From positions 186,001 through 250,000 of the forward strand of contig NZ_LRBG01000039.1 of NCBI RefSeq assembly GCF_001580545.1: a DNA stretch of 64,000 nt. The letters run 5' to 3'. This DNA comes from Paraburkholderia monticola (GTDB lineage: Bacteria > Pseudomonadota > Gammaproteobacteria > Burkholderiales > Burkholderiaceae). The position numbers were made by a program, and so were the translations under genes. This document shows, piece after piece, positions 1-8,701 of this stretch (position 1 is its first letter; each line of letters begins with the position of its first letter). Under the pieces are notes generated by a model, which worked only from the letters and a program-made list of their open reading frames with translations, made no database searches and was not told where the DNA came from.

Positions 1-88
1 TGAAGCGCGGATCCTCGCGGCGTTTGCGCGAACAGCCCATGCCCTCCAGCGCGGCGAGACGGTCGAGATTGGTGTCGAGGTTGCCCAT
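1..88 (-). CDS. coxL: Carbon monoxide dehydrogenase large subunit, N-terminal fragment (runs off the window)
   Basis: Reading leftwards, an ATG at 88 with a GGGAG ribosome site opens a frame of 29 codons that runs off the edge. It contains the segments NLDRLAALEGMG and RKRREDPRF, typical of the very start of aerobic CO dehydrogenase or xanthine-oxidase-type large subunits, which bind the Mo-molybdopterin cofactor. It starts 16 bases after coxS. The active-site loop that separates true (form I) CoxL from other family members lies outside the window, so substrate is inferred from the M-S-L gene order and the adjacent rcoM. Confidence 0.8.
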   Translation of the reverse strand, partial: MGNLDTNLDRLAALEGMGCSRKRREDPRF

Positions 89-104
89 CACGTTCTCCCG
101 GTCG

Positions 105-626
105 TCAGTGAGTATCTGCTGTCATCAGCGGATGCGATGTTTCCACCGCTTCGCCCCGCAGCTTGCGCGCCGCGTATTGCACCGCCTTCACGATGTTCTG
201 ATAGCCCGTACAGCGGCATAGATTGCCGGCCATCCAATAGCGGATCTCTTCGTCGCTCGGCGAGGGGTTTTCATGCAACAGGCGATAGGCGCGCATCAGC
301 ATGCCCGGCGTACAGAACCCGCATTGCAGCCCGTGCTCCTGCATGAAGCCCTCCTGCAGCGCATGCAGTTCGCCGCCTTGCGCGAGGCCTTCGACGGTCT
401 GCACCTCGGCGCCTTCGGCCTGCACGGTCAGCAACGTGCAAGACTTGACCGACATGCCATTGAAATCGACGGTGCAGGCGCCGCAATGAGACGTCTCGCA
501 GCCGATATGCGGTCCGGTGTGCAAACACTTTTCGCGCAACGTATGGATCAGCAGTTCGCGCGGCTCGACGATCACATCGGTCTGCTTGCCGTTCAGGTTG
601 AACGACACGACGGTTTTATTGCTCAT
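105..626 (-). CDS. coxS: Carbon monoxide dehydrogenase small (iron-sulfur) subunit
   Basis: This 173-residue protein carries two [2Fe-2S] clusters that pass electrons from the molybdenum site of CoxL to the FAD of CoxM. The plant-ferredoxin-like N-terminal cluster uses C43, C48, C51 and C63. The C-terminal helical cluster uses C102, C105 (CGFC), C137 and C139 (CRC). Length is normal for the family. GGAG stands 8-9 bases before the ATG. It lies 23 bases after coxM and 16 before coxL, so the three form one transcript. Other molybdenum hydroxylases share this subunit; the order M-S-L and the divergent CO sensor favour CO dehydrogenase. Confidence 0.9.
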   Translation of the reverse strand: MSNKTVVSFNLNGKQTDVIVEPRELLIHTLREKCLHTGPHIGCETSHCGACTVDFNGMSVKSCTLLTVQAEGAEVQTVEGLAQGGELHALQEGFMQEHGLQCGFCTPGMLMRAYRLLHENPSPSDEEIRYWMAGNLCRCTGYQNIVKAVQYAARKLRGEAVETSHPLMTADTH

Positions 627-649
627 CTCACTGTCTCCAGCAACAGATT

Positions 650-1516
650 TCAGTGTGCGGCCCGCGCGTAAGCGGTCGTCAGGGCGCGGCGCGTCATCTC
701 GCCCGCCATCGCCGTCTTGTAGTCGATGTCGCCGCGCAGATCGGCGACCGGCGCGCAGGCCGCCATCGCGAGACGCGCGGCTTCGGCGAGCGCCGGTTCG
801 TCGAGCGGCTTGCCCTGCAGGTACTGCTCCGCGTCGCGCGCTCGCAGGGCCGTGTCGGCGACATTGGTCAGCGCGATTCGCACGGCGCTGAGCGTTCCCG
901 CGCTCGTGCGCAGCGTGACAGCCGCCGCCGCCGTCGCGAAGTCGCCGGTCTTGCGCTTGAGCTTCGCGTAGCAGGAACCGGTGCCCGCCGCCGGCGTCGG
1001 AATGCGGATTTCCGTCATGATTTCGCCAGGCTCGAGCAGCGTCGCGTAGGTGCCGAGAAAAAAGTCGTCGGCCGACACGATGCGCTCGCCGTGTTCGCCC
1101 ATCAGCACGAACGATGCGTCGAGCGCCATCATCAGCGCGGGGTGGTCGTTGCCTGGATCGCCATGCGACAGGTCACCGCCCAACGTGCCGCGGTAACGCA
1201 CCTGGGGATCGGAAATCTGCCGGGCGCCTTCCACGATCAACGGACAGTGGGTCTGCAGTAGTTCAGACCAGATCAACTCGTTTTCGGTGGTCATCGCGCC
1301 GATGCGGATCTCGCCGCCGGCTTCCCGAATGCCTTTGAGTTCCGCCAGTTTGCCCAGATCGATCAGATGAGCGGGCTCGGCGAAACGCAGCTTCATCATC
1401 GGCAGCAGACTATGGCCGCCAGCCAGCACCTTCGCCTCCGCGCCGTATTCGTTGAGCAGCGCGATGGCTTCCGGCAAGGTCTTTGGAGCGTGGTATTCGA
1501 ACGGGCGCGGGATCAC
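650..1516 (-). CDS. coxM: Carbon monoxide dehydrogenase medium (FAD) subunit
   Basis: This 288-residue flavoprotein subunit takes electrons from the CoxS clusters and passes them to the respiratory chain. The first FAD motif, AGGHSLLP, lies near residue 32 and the second, TLGGDLSHGDPGND, near residue 111, both standard for CoxM-type subunits. The start is GTG, supported by AAGGAGG five bases upstream. It is the first gene of the coxMSL operon and is transcribed divergently from rcoM across a 339-base gap, the arrangement expected for RcoM-controlled CO oxidation genes. Confidence 0.9.
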   Translation of the reverse strand: MIPRPFEYHAPKTLPEAIALLNEYGAEAKVLAGGHSLLPMMKLRFAEPAHLIDLGKLAELKGIREAGGEIRIGAMTTENELIWSELLQTHCPLIVEGARQISDPQVRYRGTLGGDLSHGDPGNDHPALMMALDASFVLMGEHGERIVSADDFFLGTYATLLEPGEIMTEIRIPTPAAGTGSCYAKLKRKTGDFATAAAAVTLRTSAGTLSAVRIALTNVADTALRARDAEQYLQGKPLDEPALAEAARLAMAACAPVADLRGDIDYKTAMAGEMTRRALTTAYARAAH

Positions 1517-1855
1517 ACTGGCCTCCTTGTCGTCATGCGCCAGCGAGCGGGCGCCTCAGCAACGTGATCAAGGATTTCACAATGCATCGCAGCAATTCAA
1601 CGCGATTTCCCGAACGGTGGCTCATGTGCGTCAATCACCGGAAAACGTACATGAAACCCGGCCTCGCGCCACCGTCCCGAGCCGTGAGCGGCGCGCTGAT
1701 TTCGACGGGTGCCGCGGGATTTCCATGCCGGTTGCCCGAATGGCGGGTTTACCTGCGTGAAGGCCCTGGAAATTTGCGCGAAAATCGGTAAAGGTCTACC
1801 CGCAACGCCCCTCCGCCATAGAGCATGGACAGCCCATGAAGACAGGAGACGCAAC
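1517..1855. promoter_or_regulatory. Divergent coxM / rcoM control region
   Basis: This 339-base gap has no convincing gene. It must hold both promoters and is the expected binding region for RcoM. An imperfect direct repeat is visible: 1601-1621 and 1715-1735 share 15 of 21 positions around the core GATTTCC and a following CGGT. LytTR proteins usually bind repeated sites, so this is a candidate, but I could not show that it fits the published RcoM site. Confidence 0.5.
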
Positions 1856-2659
1856 GTGAAACCTTCCGAGCCCCTGGCCACGCCGGCGCCCGAACGCCGC
1901 GCGGAAACGTTCCAGCACAAGCTCGAGCAGTTCAACCCGGGGATTGTCTGGCTCGATCTGCAGGGCCGGGTGACGGCGTTCAACGACGTCGCGTTGCAGA
2001 TTCTGGGGCCGGCCGGCGAACAATCGCTAGGGGTCACGCAGGACAGTCTGTTCGGCATCGACGTCGTGCAACTGCACCCGGAAAAGAGCCGCGACAAGCT
2101 GCGCTTCCTGCTGCAGTCGAAGGACGCGGGAGGCTGTCCGGTCAGGTCGCCACCGCCGGTGGCGATGATGATCAACATCCCCGACCGGATCCTGATGATC
2201 AAGGTATCCAAAATGACGGGGGCCAGGGGCGCCTGTGGCACCTGCATGATCTTCTACGACGTCACCGATCTGACCACCGAGCCGTCTCGTCAGCCGGCGG
2301 GCGGCAACACGGCTTTGCCGCGCCGCCTCTTCAAGATTCCCGTGTACCGGAAAAACCGCGTGATCCTGATCGATCTGAAGGACGTGGTGCGTTTCCAGGG
2401 TGACGGTCACTACACGACGATCGTCACGAAAGACGAGCGCTATCTGTCCAATCTCTCGCTGGCCGATCTCGAACTGCGCCTCGACAGCAGCGTCTATCTG
2501 CGGGTTCATCGCAGCCACATCGTGAGCCTTCAGTACGCGGTCGAGCTGGTGAAGCTGGACGAAAGCGTCAATCTCGTGATGGACGATGCGGAACAGAGCC
2601 AGGTGCCGGTCAGCCGTTCGAAAACCGCGCAACTGAAGGAACTCCTCGGCGTGGCGTGA
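1856..2659 (+). CDS. rcoM: CO-sensing heme-PAS/LytTR transcription regulator RcoM
   Basis: This is a single-component sensor: an N-terminal heme-binding PAS domain (about 15-135) fused to a LytTR DNA-binding domain (about 160-265). CO binding to the heme switches on CO oxidation genes. Starting at the GTG with AGGAGA seven bases upstream gives 267 residues and places His74, Cys94 and Met104 exactly at the heme-ligand positions known for Burkholderia xenovorans RcoM. That supports both identity and start. The frame is open a further 49 codons upstream, but nothing supports those starts. It is divergent from coxMSL, its likely target. Confidence 0.93.
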   Translation: MKPSEPLATPAPERRAETFQHKLEQFNPGIVWLDLQGRVTAFNDVALQILGPAGEQSLGVTQDSLFGIDVVQLHPEKSRDKLRFLLQSKDAGGCPVRSPPPVAMMINIPDRILMIKVSKMTGARGACGTCMIFYDVTDLTTEPSRQPAGGNTALPRRLFKIPVYRKNRVILIDLKDVVRFQGDGHYTTIVTKDERYLSNLSLADLELRLDSSVYLRVHRSHIVSLQYAVELVKLDESVNLVMDDAEQSQVPVSRSKTAQLKELLGVA

Positions 2660-2684
2660 GATGCCGGGTGCCACATCTGCCAGG

Positions 2685-4271
2685 CTATGCGCCCAACCCG
2701 GCTATCCAGCCTTTGATGGCGTCGCCGGAAAGGCCGCTACTCCTCCATCCGATATGGCCGTCTGGTCTGACGATCCATAGGGAGCCACCGTCCGCTCGAA
2801 ACGCGGCAGCGAATTCGCCCGACGTGTCGGTTAGTACCGTCAAGAAATCGGATGTTGGTACTTCGCAGCCGGATGCCGTGATGAGAACGGCGGTCGAGGC
2901 TTCAGGCAACGAAGTTGATAGAGCGTGGTAATTTTCGATGCAGTCATCGTATTGCTCTTTCCTGTCGATATAACCGACGAGCGTATGTTTGCCACGACCG
3001 ACGAACTCATGCAGTCGCCTCGGATGCCCAACGAAGCGTTGTGCCAATGCATGCACGTCCGGCAATCGGTCTCCTGGCGCTGGTAAGGCCGGATCGGTGT
3101 CAGGGCTGAGATCGCAAACGACTGAACTATCCCGATAGGAAATCAGCAATTGCGTCTCACGCATCGCTGGATTCGCTGCTTGCCGCGCCAGCACCGCATT
3201 GAGTGCCGCACTTGTCGACTTGACCACGTCAACGCCAACCGGATGCCGCTCTTCGTGATAGCTGTCCAGCAATGCAGAACCCGCGAGCCCTTTAGCGACG
3301 TACGCCAGCTTCCAGGCGAGATTGTGCGCGTCCTGCAGGCCGGTATTCATGCCCTGTCCGCCCACTGGCGGATGAATATGCGCGGCGTCGCCAGCAATGA
3401 ACAACCGGCCGCGCCCATAGGCCGACGCGATACGATGACTTACGCGGTAGACCGACGACCAGCGCATCGACGACAGGCGCGTTCCCTCCGGCAAAGAAGG
3501 CAGCAGCAGGCTGCGCATGGTTTCGAAGTCCGGCGCCCCAACGCTGGCAAGTGACGACGCGCGTCCCTCGGGTACGATCATCGAGAGCCGATAGCGCCTG
3601 GCGGAACCATGCACGGGCACGGCCGCGACGCTCACCTTGGCCCGCTCCGAATCGGTCCATTCGAACCGATACATGGGCCCACGAGGACACGACCAGTCGA
3701 CATCCACATCGGCGAGAGCAAAGGTCTGCGGATATTGTTCGCCGTCGAAACCCAGGCCCAATCCTGATCGAACCTTGCTGTGCGCGCCGTCGCAGCCAAC
3801 CAGCCATTTACACCGCACAGTGAGTGGTTCACCCCGCGCTCCTTTCACAAGCGCCGAGACCGCGTCGCTCTCCTCGATGAAGCTATCCAGCTCATATTCG
3901 TAGTTTACCTGACCGCCGTGGGTTGCGAATACGGCTTCGAGCAAACGCTCCGTCTCGTGTTGCGCGAGCGAAAGAGAGCCGTAGGGCAACCCCTCCTGCG
4001 GCACCTTTACAGAGCGCGTGGGGACCATCATGCCGTCGACCCAGGTTTCCACGCCGGTCAACCATGTGCCCGCCTCGATGGCACGATCAATGATGCCGAG
4101 ATCGTCGAAGATTTCGAGCGTGCGCGCTGTAATGCCGAGGGCCTTGCAGAAAAATCCTCGACTCGCCATCTTGTCGATCACCATCACCGAGATTCCATCA
4201 CGTCTCAATTCGGTGCCAAGCAGCAAGCCAACCGGGCCAGCGCCAACGACGAGCACGTCTACATCTTCCAT
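2685..4271 (-). CDS. FAD-dependent aromatic monooxygenase (group A)
   Basis: This 528-residue flavoprotein belongs to the PheA/MhpA/polyketide-hydroxylase family, which hydroxylates aromatic rings using NAD(P)H and oxygen. The Rossmann motif GAGPVG lies near residue 10, the DG motif GCDGAHSKVR near 160, and the FAD-ribose motif GDAAHIHPP near 290. A C-terminal thioredoxin-like extension without catalytic cysteines follows, as in relatives. The chosen ATG has AGGAG seven bases upstream; a longer frame to 4415 has no ribosome site. It stands alone, ending close to the rcoM stop, so the substrate cannot be told. The 274 bases before its start hold no gene I can support. Confidence 0.85.
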   Translation of the reverse strand: MEDVDVLVVGAGPVGLLLGTELRRDGISVMVIDKMASRGFFCKALGITARTLEIFDDLGIIDRAIEAGTWLTGVETWVDGMMVPTRSVKVPQEGLPYGSLSLAQHETERLLEAVFATHGGQVNYEYELDSFIEESDAVSALVKGARGEPLTVRCKWLVGCDGAHSKVRSGLGLGFDGEQYPQTFALADVDVDWSCPRGPMYRFEWTDSERAKVSVAAVPVHGSARRYRLSMIVPEGRASSLASVGAPDFETMRSLLLPSLPEGTRLSSMRWSSVYRVSHRIASAYGRGRLFIAGDAAHIHPPVGGQGMNTGLQDAHNLAWKLAYVAKGLAGSALLDSYHEERHPVGVDVVKSTSAALNAVLARQAANPAMRETQLLISYRDSSVVCDLSPDTDPALPAPGDRLPDVHALAQRFVGHPRRLHEFVGRGKHTLVGYIDRKEQYDDCIENYHALSTSLPEASTAVLITASGCEVPTSDFLTVLTDTSGEFAAAFRADGGSLWIVRPDGHIGWRSSGLSGDAIKGWIAGLGA

Positions 4272-4545
4272 GTCTTGCTCCTGATCGTCCGTTATGGATC
4301 TGGCGAGACGGACACACGTGGAGATGGAACTGCGAGGTCTGTAGAACGAAATGCTAGCGGCCGACTTCACCGATCGCATTCGCGATCCGCGAACGACCCG
4401 CATCCGAGAACGCACATCAACGGATCGGGGCGCGGAGATAGCTTCCGGATTGTCGACGATTCAGAACTCGATGTCGACTGGCCGCTCATGGCCGAACCCG
4501 CCCCAACGCGTCATGCCCGGCTCAGCCTCGCGCGCGGCACCTCGA

Positions 4546-5430
4546 TCACAGCAGAGGAAGCATTAACCTGATGTGCTCCGCAAATGCAGCCGTCAGCAGC
4601 GACGGACGCTCGCGCAAGAACTTCAGGGAGATGCCGACCGTGGGTAACGGCGGAAGCCCCGAATCGGCATTGAGTACGCGGAGATCCGGCGGGACGGCAG
4701 TCTCTGTCATGACGGCAAAAGCCTGCCCTGAACGAACCAGCGCAGTGAGGCCAGAAAGACTGCTGCTCGCGTAGGCGATGCGGTATGCCCTGCCGGCGCG
4801 TTGCAGCGCTTCGCAAGCGGCCATGTGGTCAAGCGTGTCCGGATCGGAGAGCGCCAGCGGCAGTGGATCGAAATGAGCGGAATCCATCCCCGGATAGCCG
4901 ATCCAGACCAACTGCTCGCGGCGGATGATATCGTCGTTCGCATCGCCTTCGGGCAGCGAGATCATCGCGAGGTCCACTGCACGCTTCTTCAGTTGTTCGA
5001 GCAACCGTGGCGTGGGGCCGCAAACGACTTCCACGATCGCTTGTGGGTGCTGGCTCGAGAACTGCCGCAGCAACGCAGGGAGGAACACGGCAGCGTAGTC
5101 GTCGGGACAGCCGAAGCGTACGCTGCCGGACAGCCCCTTCCCGCACAGGTCAGCCATCGCTTCATCATGCAGCCGCAGAATGCGTTGAGCGTGGATCAGC
5201 AGGCGCTCGCCGGGCTCCGTCAGCACCACGCCGCGACCGGTGCGCTGAAACAGCGGCTGATCGACGATTTCTTCGAGCCGCTTCATCTGCTGACTGAGCG
5301 CGGACTGGGTCCGGCCGATCCGGCTGGCCGCGCGACTCAGCGCCCGCACGTCGGCGATGACGGCAAATGAACGCAACAGATCGATCTCGAGCGAAAGACT
5401 CAAGGTATTAGCCCCCCTTCTATCTCGCAT
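4546..5430 (-). CDS. dgdR: LysR-family regulator, probable DgdR
   Basis: This 294-residue LysR-type protein has an N-terminal winged helix-turn-helix (about 15-75, containing LSRAASRIGRTQSALSQQ) and a C-terminal effector-binding domain (about 100-290). It is divergent from dgdA with only 77 bases between starts, the same arrangement as the described dgdR-dgdA pair of Burkholderia cepacia, where DgdR represses dgdA. The symbol rests on position rather than on residues. The ATG at 5430 lacks a ribosome site; a TTG nine codons later (first base at 5403) follows a GGGGGG run and could be the true start. Confidence 0.8.
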   Translation of the reverse strand: MRDRRGANTLSLSLEIDLLRSFAVIADVRALSRAASRIGRTQSALSQQMKRLEEIVDQPLFQRTGRGVVLTEPGERLLIHAQRILRLHDEAMADLCGKGLSGSVRFGCPDDYAAVFLPALLRQFSSQHPQAIVEVVCGPTPRLLEQLKKRAVDLAMISLPEGDANDDIIRREQLVWIGYPGMDSAHFDPLPLALSDPDTLDHMAACEALQRAGRAYRIAYASSSLSGLTALVRSGQAFAVMTETAVPPDLRVLNADSGLPPLPTVGISLKFLRERPSLLTAAFAEHIRLMLPLL

Positions 5431-5435
5431 CAGAA

Positions 5436-5460
5436 CTATTCGATTCTATAAAATCAGAGC
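5436..5460. promoter_or_regulatory. Candidate DgdR operator / dgdA promoter
   Basis: The short dgdR-dgdA gap contains ATTCGATTCTATAAAATC (5438-5455), an A/T-rich partial dyad with GATT...AATC arms and the T-N11-A pattern common to LysR sites. TATAAA within it could serve as a -10 box for dgdA. This is pattern reading only. Confidence 0.35.
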
Positions 5461-5507
5461 GCCGTCTAGACTGCAAGTCATTCCCGTCACTTGCCAGGAG
5501 ATGCACC

Positions 5508-6809
5508 GTGTCCCGAAACAACGACGCAACGTTTTGGCACAACGCCAGACAGCACCTCATCCGTTATGGCGGCACGTTCGCGCCGATGATCATCGAGCGC
5601 GCCCAGGGCAGCTTCGTCTACGATGCGGACGGCCGGGCAATCCTGGATTTCACCTCGGGGCAGATGAGCGCGGTGCTCGGACATAGCCACCCTGAAATCG
5701 TGTCGGTCATCAACGAATACGCCGGCAAGCTGGACCATCTCTTCAGCGGGATGCTCTCGCGACCGGTCGTCGAACTGGCGACGCGCCTTGCCGACATCAC
5801 GCCCGACGGGCTCGACCGGGCGCTGTTGCTCAGCACCGGTGCGGAGTCGAACGAAGCCGCCATCCGGATGGCGAAGCTGGTCACCGGCAAATATGAAATC
5901 GTCGGCTTTGCACAGTCCTGGCATGGCATGACGGGGGCGGCAGCGTCGGCGACCTACAGCGCGGGACGCAAGGGCGTCGGGCCCGCTGCCGTCGGCTCGT
6001 TCGCGATCCCCGCCCCGTTCACGTACCGGCCGCGTTTCGGAAGCAATGGCGCGTACGACTACCTGGCGGAACTGGACTATGCGTTCGACCTCATCGATCG
6101 TCAGTCCAGCGGCAGCCTCGCAGCCTTTATCGCGGAGCCGATTCTCAGTTCCGGCGGCATCATCGAACTTCCGGAAGGCTACATGGCGGCGCTCAAGCGC
6201 AAATGCGAGGAGCGCGGCATGCTCCTGATCCTCGACGAGGCGCAAACCGGAGTCGGGCGCACGGGCACGATGTTCGCGTGCCAGCGCGACGGCGTGACGC
6301 CCGACATCCTCACGTTGTCGAAGACGCTCGGTGCCGGCTTGCCGCTGGCGGCGGTCGTAACTTCTGCCGAGATCGAGGAGCGGGCCCATGAACTGGGCTA
6401 CCTGTTCTACACGACCCACGTGTCCGATCCGCTGCCCGCCGCGGTCGGTCTACGGGTGCTGGACGTGGTTCAGCGCGAAGGACTGGTCGAACGTGCGAAC
6501 GTTATGGGCGAGCGGCTCAAACGGGGCCTGCTGGATCTGATGGAGCGCTTCGGCTGCATCGGCGACATTCGCGGGCGAGGATTGCTGCTGGGTATGGAGA
6601 TCGTCAAGGACCGCCATACGAAGGAGCCCGCCGATGAGCTTGGCGCAAAGATCACCCGGGAGTGCATGAACCTCGGGCTCAGCATGAACATCGTGCAGTT
6701 GCCCGGCATGGGCGGTGTTTTCCGCATTGCGCCTCCGCTGACCGTACTCGAAAGTGAGATCGACCTTGGTCTGGAGTTGCTGGGGCATGCGATTCAGCAT
6801 TCGGTCTAG
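5508..6809 (+). CDS. dgdA: 2,2-dialkylglycine decarboxylase (PLP-dependent)
   Basis: The enzyme decarboxylates and transaminates 2,2-dialkylglycines such as 2-aminoisobutyrate with pyruvate, giving a ketone, CO2 and alanine. At 433 residues it has the length I know for the B. cepacia enzyme. All key residues fall at the same numbers: Gln52, Ser80, Trp138, Met141, Asp243, Gln246, the PLP lysine Lys272 (in LSKTLG) and carboxylate-binding Arg406. It belongs to class III aminotransferases. The GTG start follows AGGAG by eight bases. It lies next to a divergent LysR gene. The residue match makes a plain omega-aminotransferase unlikely. Confidence 0.94.
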   Translation: MSRNNDATFWHNARQHLIRYGGTFAPMIIERAQGSFVYDADGRAILDFTSGQMSAVLGHSHPEIVSVINEYAGKLDHLFSGMLSRPVVELATRLADITPDGLDRALLLSTGAESNEAAIRMAKLVTGKYEIVGFAQSWHGMTGAAASATYSAGRKGVGPAAVGSFAIPAPFTYRPRFGSNGAYDYLAELDYAFDLIDRQSSGSLAAFIAEPILSSGGIIELPEGYMAALKRKCEERGMLLILDEAQTGVGRTGTMFACQRDGVTPDILTLSKTLGAGLPLAAVVTSAEIEERAHELGYLFYTTHVSDPLPAAVGLRVLDVVQREGLVERANVMGERLKRGLLDLMERFGCIGDIRGRGLLLGMEIVKDRHTKEPADELGAKITRECMNLGLSMNIVQLPGMGGVFRIAPPLTVLESEIDLGLELLGHAIQHSV

Positions 6810-6828
6810 CCGGTTTGGGAGCCGTCTT

Positions 6829-7272
6829 TCATTGAGGCGGCGCTGGCACCAGTCCGTACCTGGACATGATAGCGATCAGCATTGCGACGTCGGTTGCCTT
6901 GCCTGCATCGATTGCTGCAGCGACCTCGCGGAAATACTGAGCCCCGATATCAGGGGTATTAACGATAAGCGCGCGGGTCGTCTGAACATGAGGGTTGCTG
7001 AAGTGATGGACCGATCCGCGCGGAGTGTGCATCCATTCTTCTGGCGTCAGATCCCGGACGACTCCATCCACGGAGTACCGAAGAACGCCTTCCAGAACAT
7101 AGACGCACTCTTCGTTGTTTGTGTGGCTGTGAGGTGGCGGAACACGTGAGCCTGGCGGCACTGTCAACTCGAACACGCCCATCCCTCCTGTGCTGGCTCC
7201 GTCGATCAGGTATCGGATAGTCAACTCGCCAATTCGGATCGGCTCAATTGCCCCTGCTGTATCTACAGTCAT
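6829..7272 (-). CDS. Cupin-domain protein
   Basis: This is a 147-residue single-domain cupin. The first cupin motif is visible as PPPHSHTNNEECVYVLEG, with metal-ligand candidates in HSH and the following Glu; the second is PRGSVHHFSNP. The ATG follows GAGGGG; the frame extends 14 codons further without a ribosome site. It converges on dgdA with 19 bases between stops and is divergent from the methyltransferase. Small cupins of this kind may be enzymes or ligand binders; no reaction can be assigned. The 289-base gap to the methyltransferase holds no other gene I can support. Confidence 0.75.
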   Translation of the reverse strand: MTVDTAGAIEPIRIGELTIRYLIDGASTGGMGVFELTVPPGSRVPPPHSHTNNEECVYVLEGVLRYSVDGVVRDLTPEEWMHTPRGSVHHFSNPHVQTTRALIVNTPDIGAQYFREVAAAIDAGKATDVAMLIAIMSRYGLVPAPPQ

Positions 7273-7561
7273 TGCCGTCCCCTCGTGGTGGAAGATTTGC
7301 GGGCTTCCGGACACCGCAAGTGTATGTCACGAACGTGCTACTCGCGATCGGCGCATCAACGCAGGCGCGGGTATCCGGCAGAGGTCGAATCGTCTGTCGA
7401 TAGAGTGAACCCGCAAGAGCGATGAACCCCCGGTCTCGTTGGATCCAACAGGAAACCGGATCCACGTTGCACTGTGCGTTAGCGCACGTTTGAAATCAAT
7501 CTGAAAGCCTACCCTACTACGCGTTCCGTTGGTTCGTCGCGGGTCCGTTTCGGGAGCAATG

Positions 7562-8623
7562 ATGCCAAGCACACCACGCATGGAGCCGCAGGCGTCGGCG
7601 GCTGTCGACACTCAGCGAGTCGAGCCGACCCCCGAGCGGCTGCTCCAGTTGGGCATGGGCTTCTGGGCTTCCAGGACGCTGCTGTCCGCAGTCGAGCTCG
7701 ACATGTTCACGCGCCTCGCGAGCGGGCCCCTCGATGCCGCGCAAATGGCCGGCGCCCTCGGACTTCATCCACGGGGCGCCCTCGATTTTTTCGATGCTCT
7801 GGTCGCGTTGAATGTGCTGCAACGCGAGGGCGGAATGTACGCGAATACACCGGACGCCGAACTGTTTCTGGACAAGTCGAAGCCCAGTTATGTCGGCGGA
7901 TTGCTGGAGATGGCCGCCACGCGCTTGTACCCGTTCTGGGGTTCGCTGACCGAAGCCCTTCGCACCGGGCAGCCGCAAAATGAAGCGAAAGCGGGAGGAA
8001 ATCCGTTCGACGCGATCTATCGCGACGAACAGACTCTACGCGGCTTCCTCAAGGCGATGAGCGGAGTCAGTCTGGGCGCGGCGAAAGCGATGGCGCAGAA
8101 GTTTCCGTGGAAAGACTATGGCACGTTCATCGACATCGGCGCCGCACAAGGCGGCTTGCCTGTGCAGATAGCGCTCGCCCATCCGCACCTGACGGGTGGC
8201 GGCTTCGACCTGCCGATCGTGGGCCCGGTGTTCGACGAGTACGTGAGGTCGTACGGACTGCAGGATCGGCTGACTTTCTACCCAGGCGACTTCTTCAAGG
8301 ACCCGTGCCCGACAGCGGATGTGCTAGTGATGGGGCATATCCTCCATGACTGGGACCTTGGGCAGAAGCGCAAACTCCTCGCGAAGTGCCATGCGGCGCT
8401 GCCTCCCGGTGGGTGCCTGATCGTCTATGACGCGGTTATCGACGATGAGCGCAGGCAGAATGCGTTCGGCCTTCTGATGAGTCTGAACATGCTGATCGAA
8501 ACACCCGGCGGATTCGACTATACCGGCGCACAGTGTCGTGAATGGATGAGCGAAGCCGGCTTCACGCAGGTGCGCGTCGAGTCGCTTACGGGCCCGGATT
8601 CGATGGTGATCGGAATCAGGTAG
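7562..8623 (+). CDS. SAM-dependent O-methyltransferase (family 2, CrtF/ASMT-like)
   Basis: This protein of about 353 residues has the build of small-molecule O-methyltransferases: an N-terminal winged-helix dimerisation domain (about 15-95) and a C-terminal Rossmann domain. The SAM loop reads DIGAAQGGLP, a later acidic strand is GFDLP, and the catalytic-base region is GHILHDWD. Relatives methylate hydroxyls of carotenoids, polyketides, phenazines or indoles. GGGAG lies five bases before the second of two adjacent ATGs, so 7562 is preferred over 7559. No biosynthetic partner is nearby, so the substrate is unknown. Confidence 0.82.
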   Translation: MPSTPRMEPQASAAVDTQRVEPTPERLLQLGMGFWASRTLLSAVELDMFTRLASGPLDAAQMAGALGLHPRGALDFFDALVALNVLQREGGMYANTPDAELFLDKSKPSYVGGLLEMAATRLYPFWGSLTEALRTGQPQNEAKAGGNPFDAIYRDEQTLRGFLKAMSGVSLGAAKAMAQKFPWKDYGTFIDIGAAQGGLPVQIALAHPHLTGGGFDLPIVGPVFDEYVRSYGLQDRLTFYPGDFFKDPCPTADVLVMGHILHDWDLGQKRKLLAKCHAALPPGGCLIVYDAVIDDERRQNAFGLLMSLNMLIETPGGFDYTGAQCREWMSEAGFTQVRVESLTGPDSMVIGIR

Positions 8624-8701
8624 AAGCGCGCAGCGCATCGGCCGCGTTGGCTCGGCGAAGCCATTTCTCCCCCGGGGCTTCTGCGCGTTCTCCTCCCCGC
8701 A

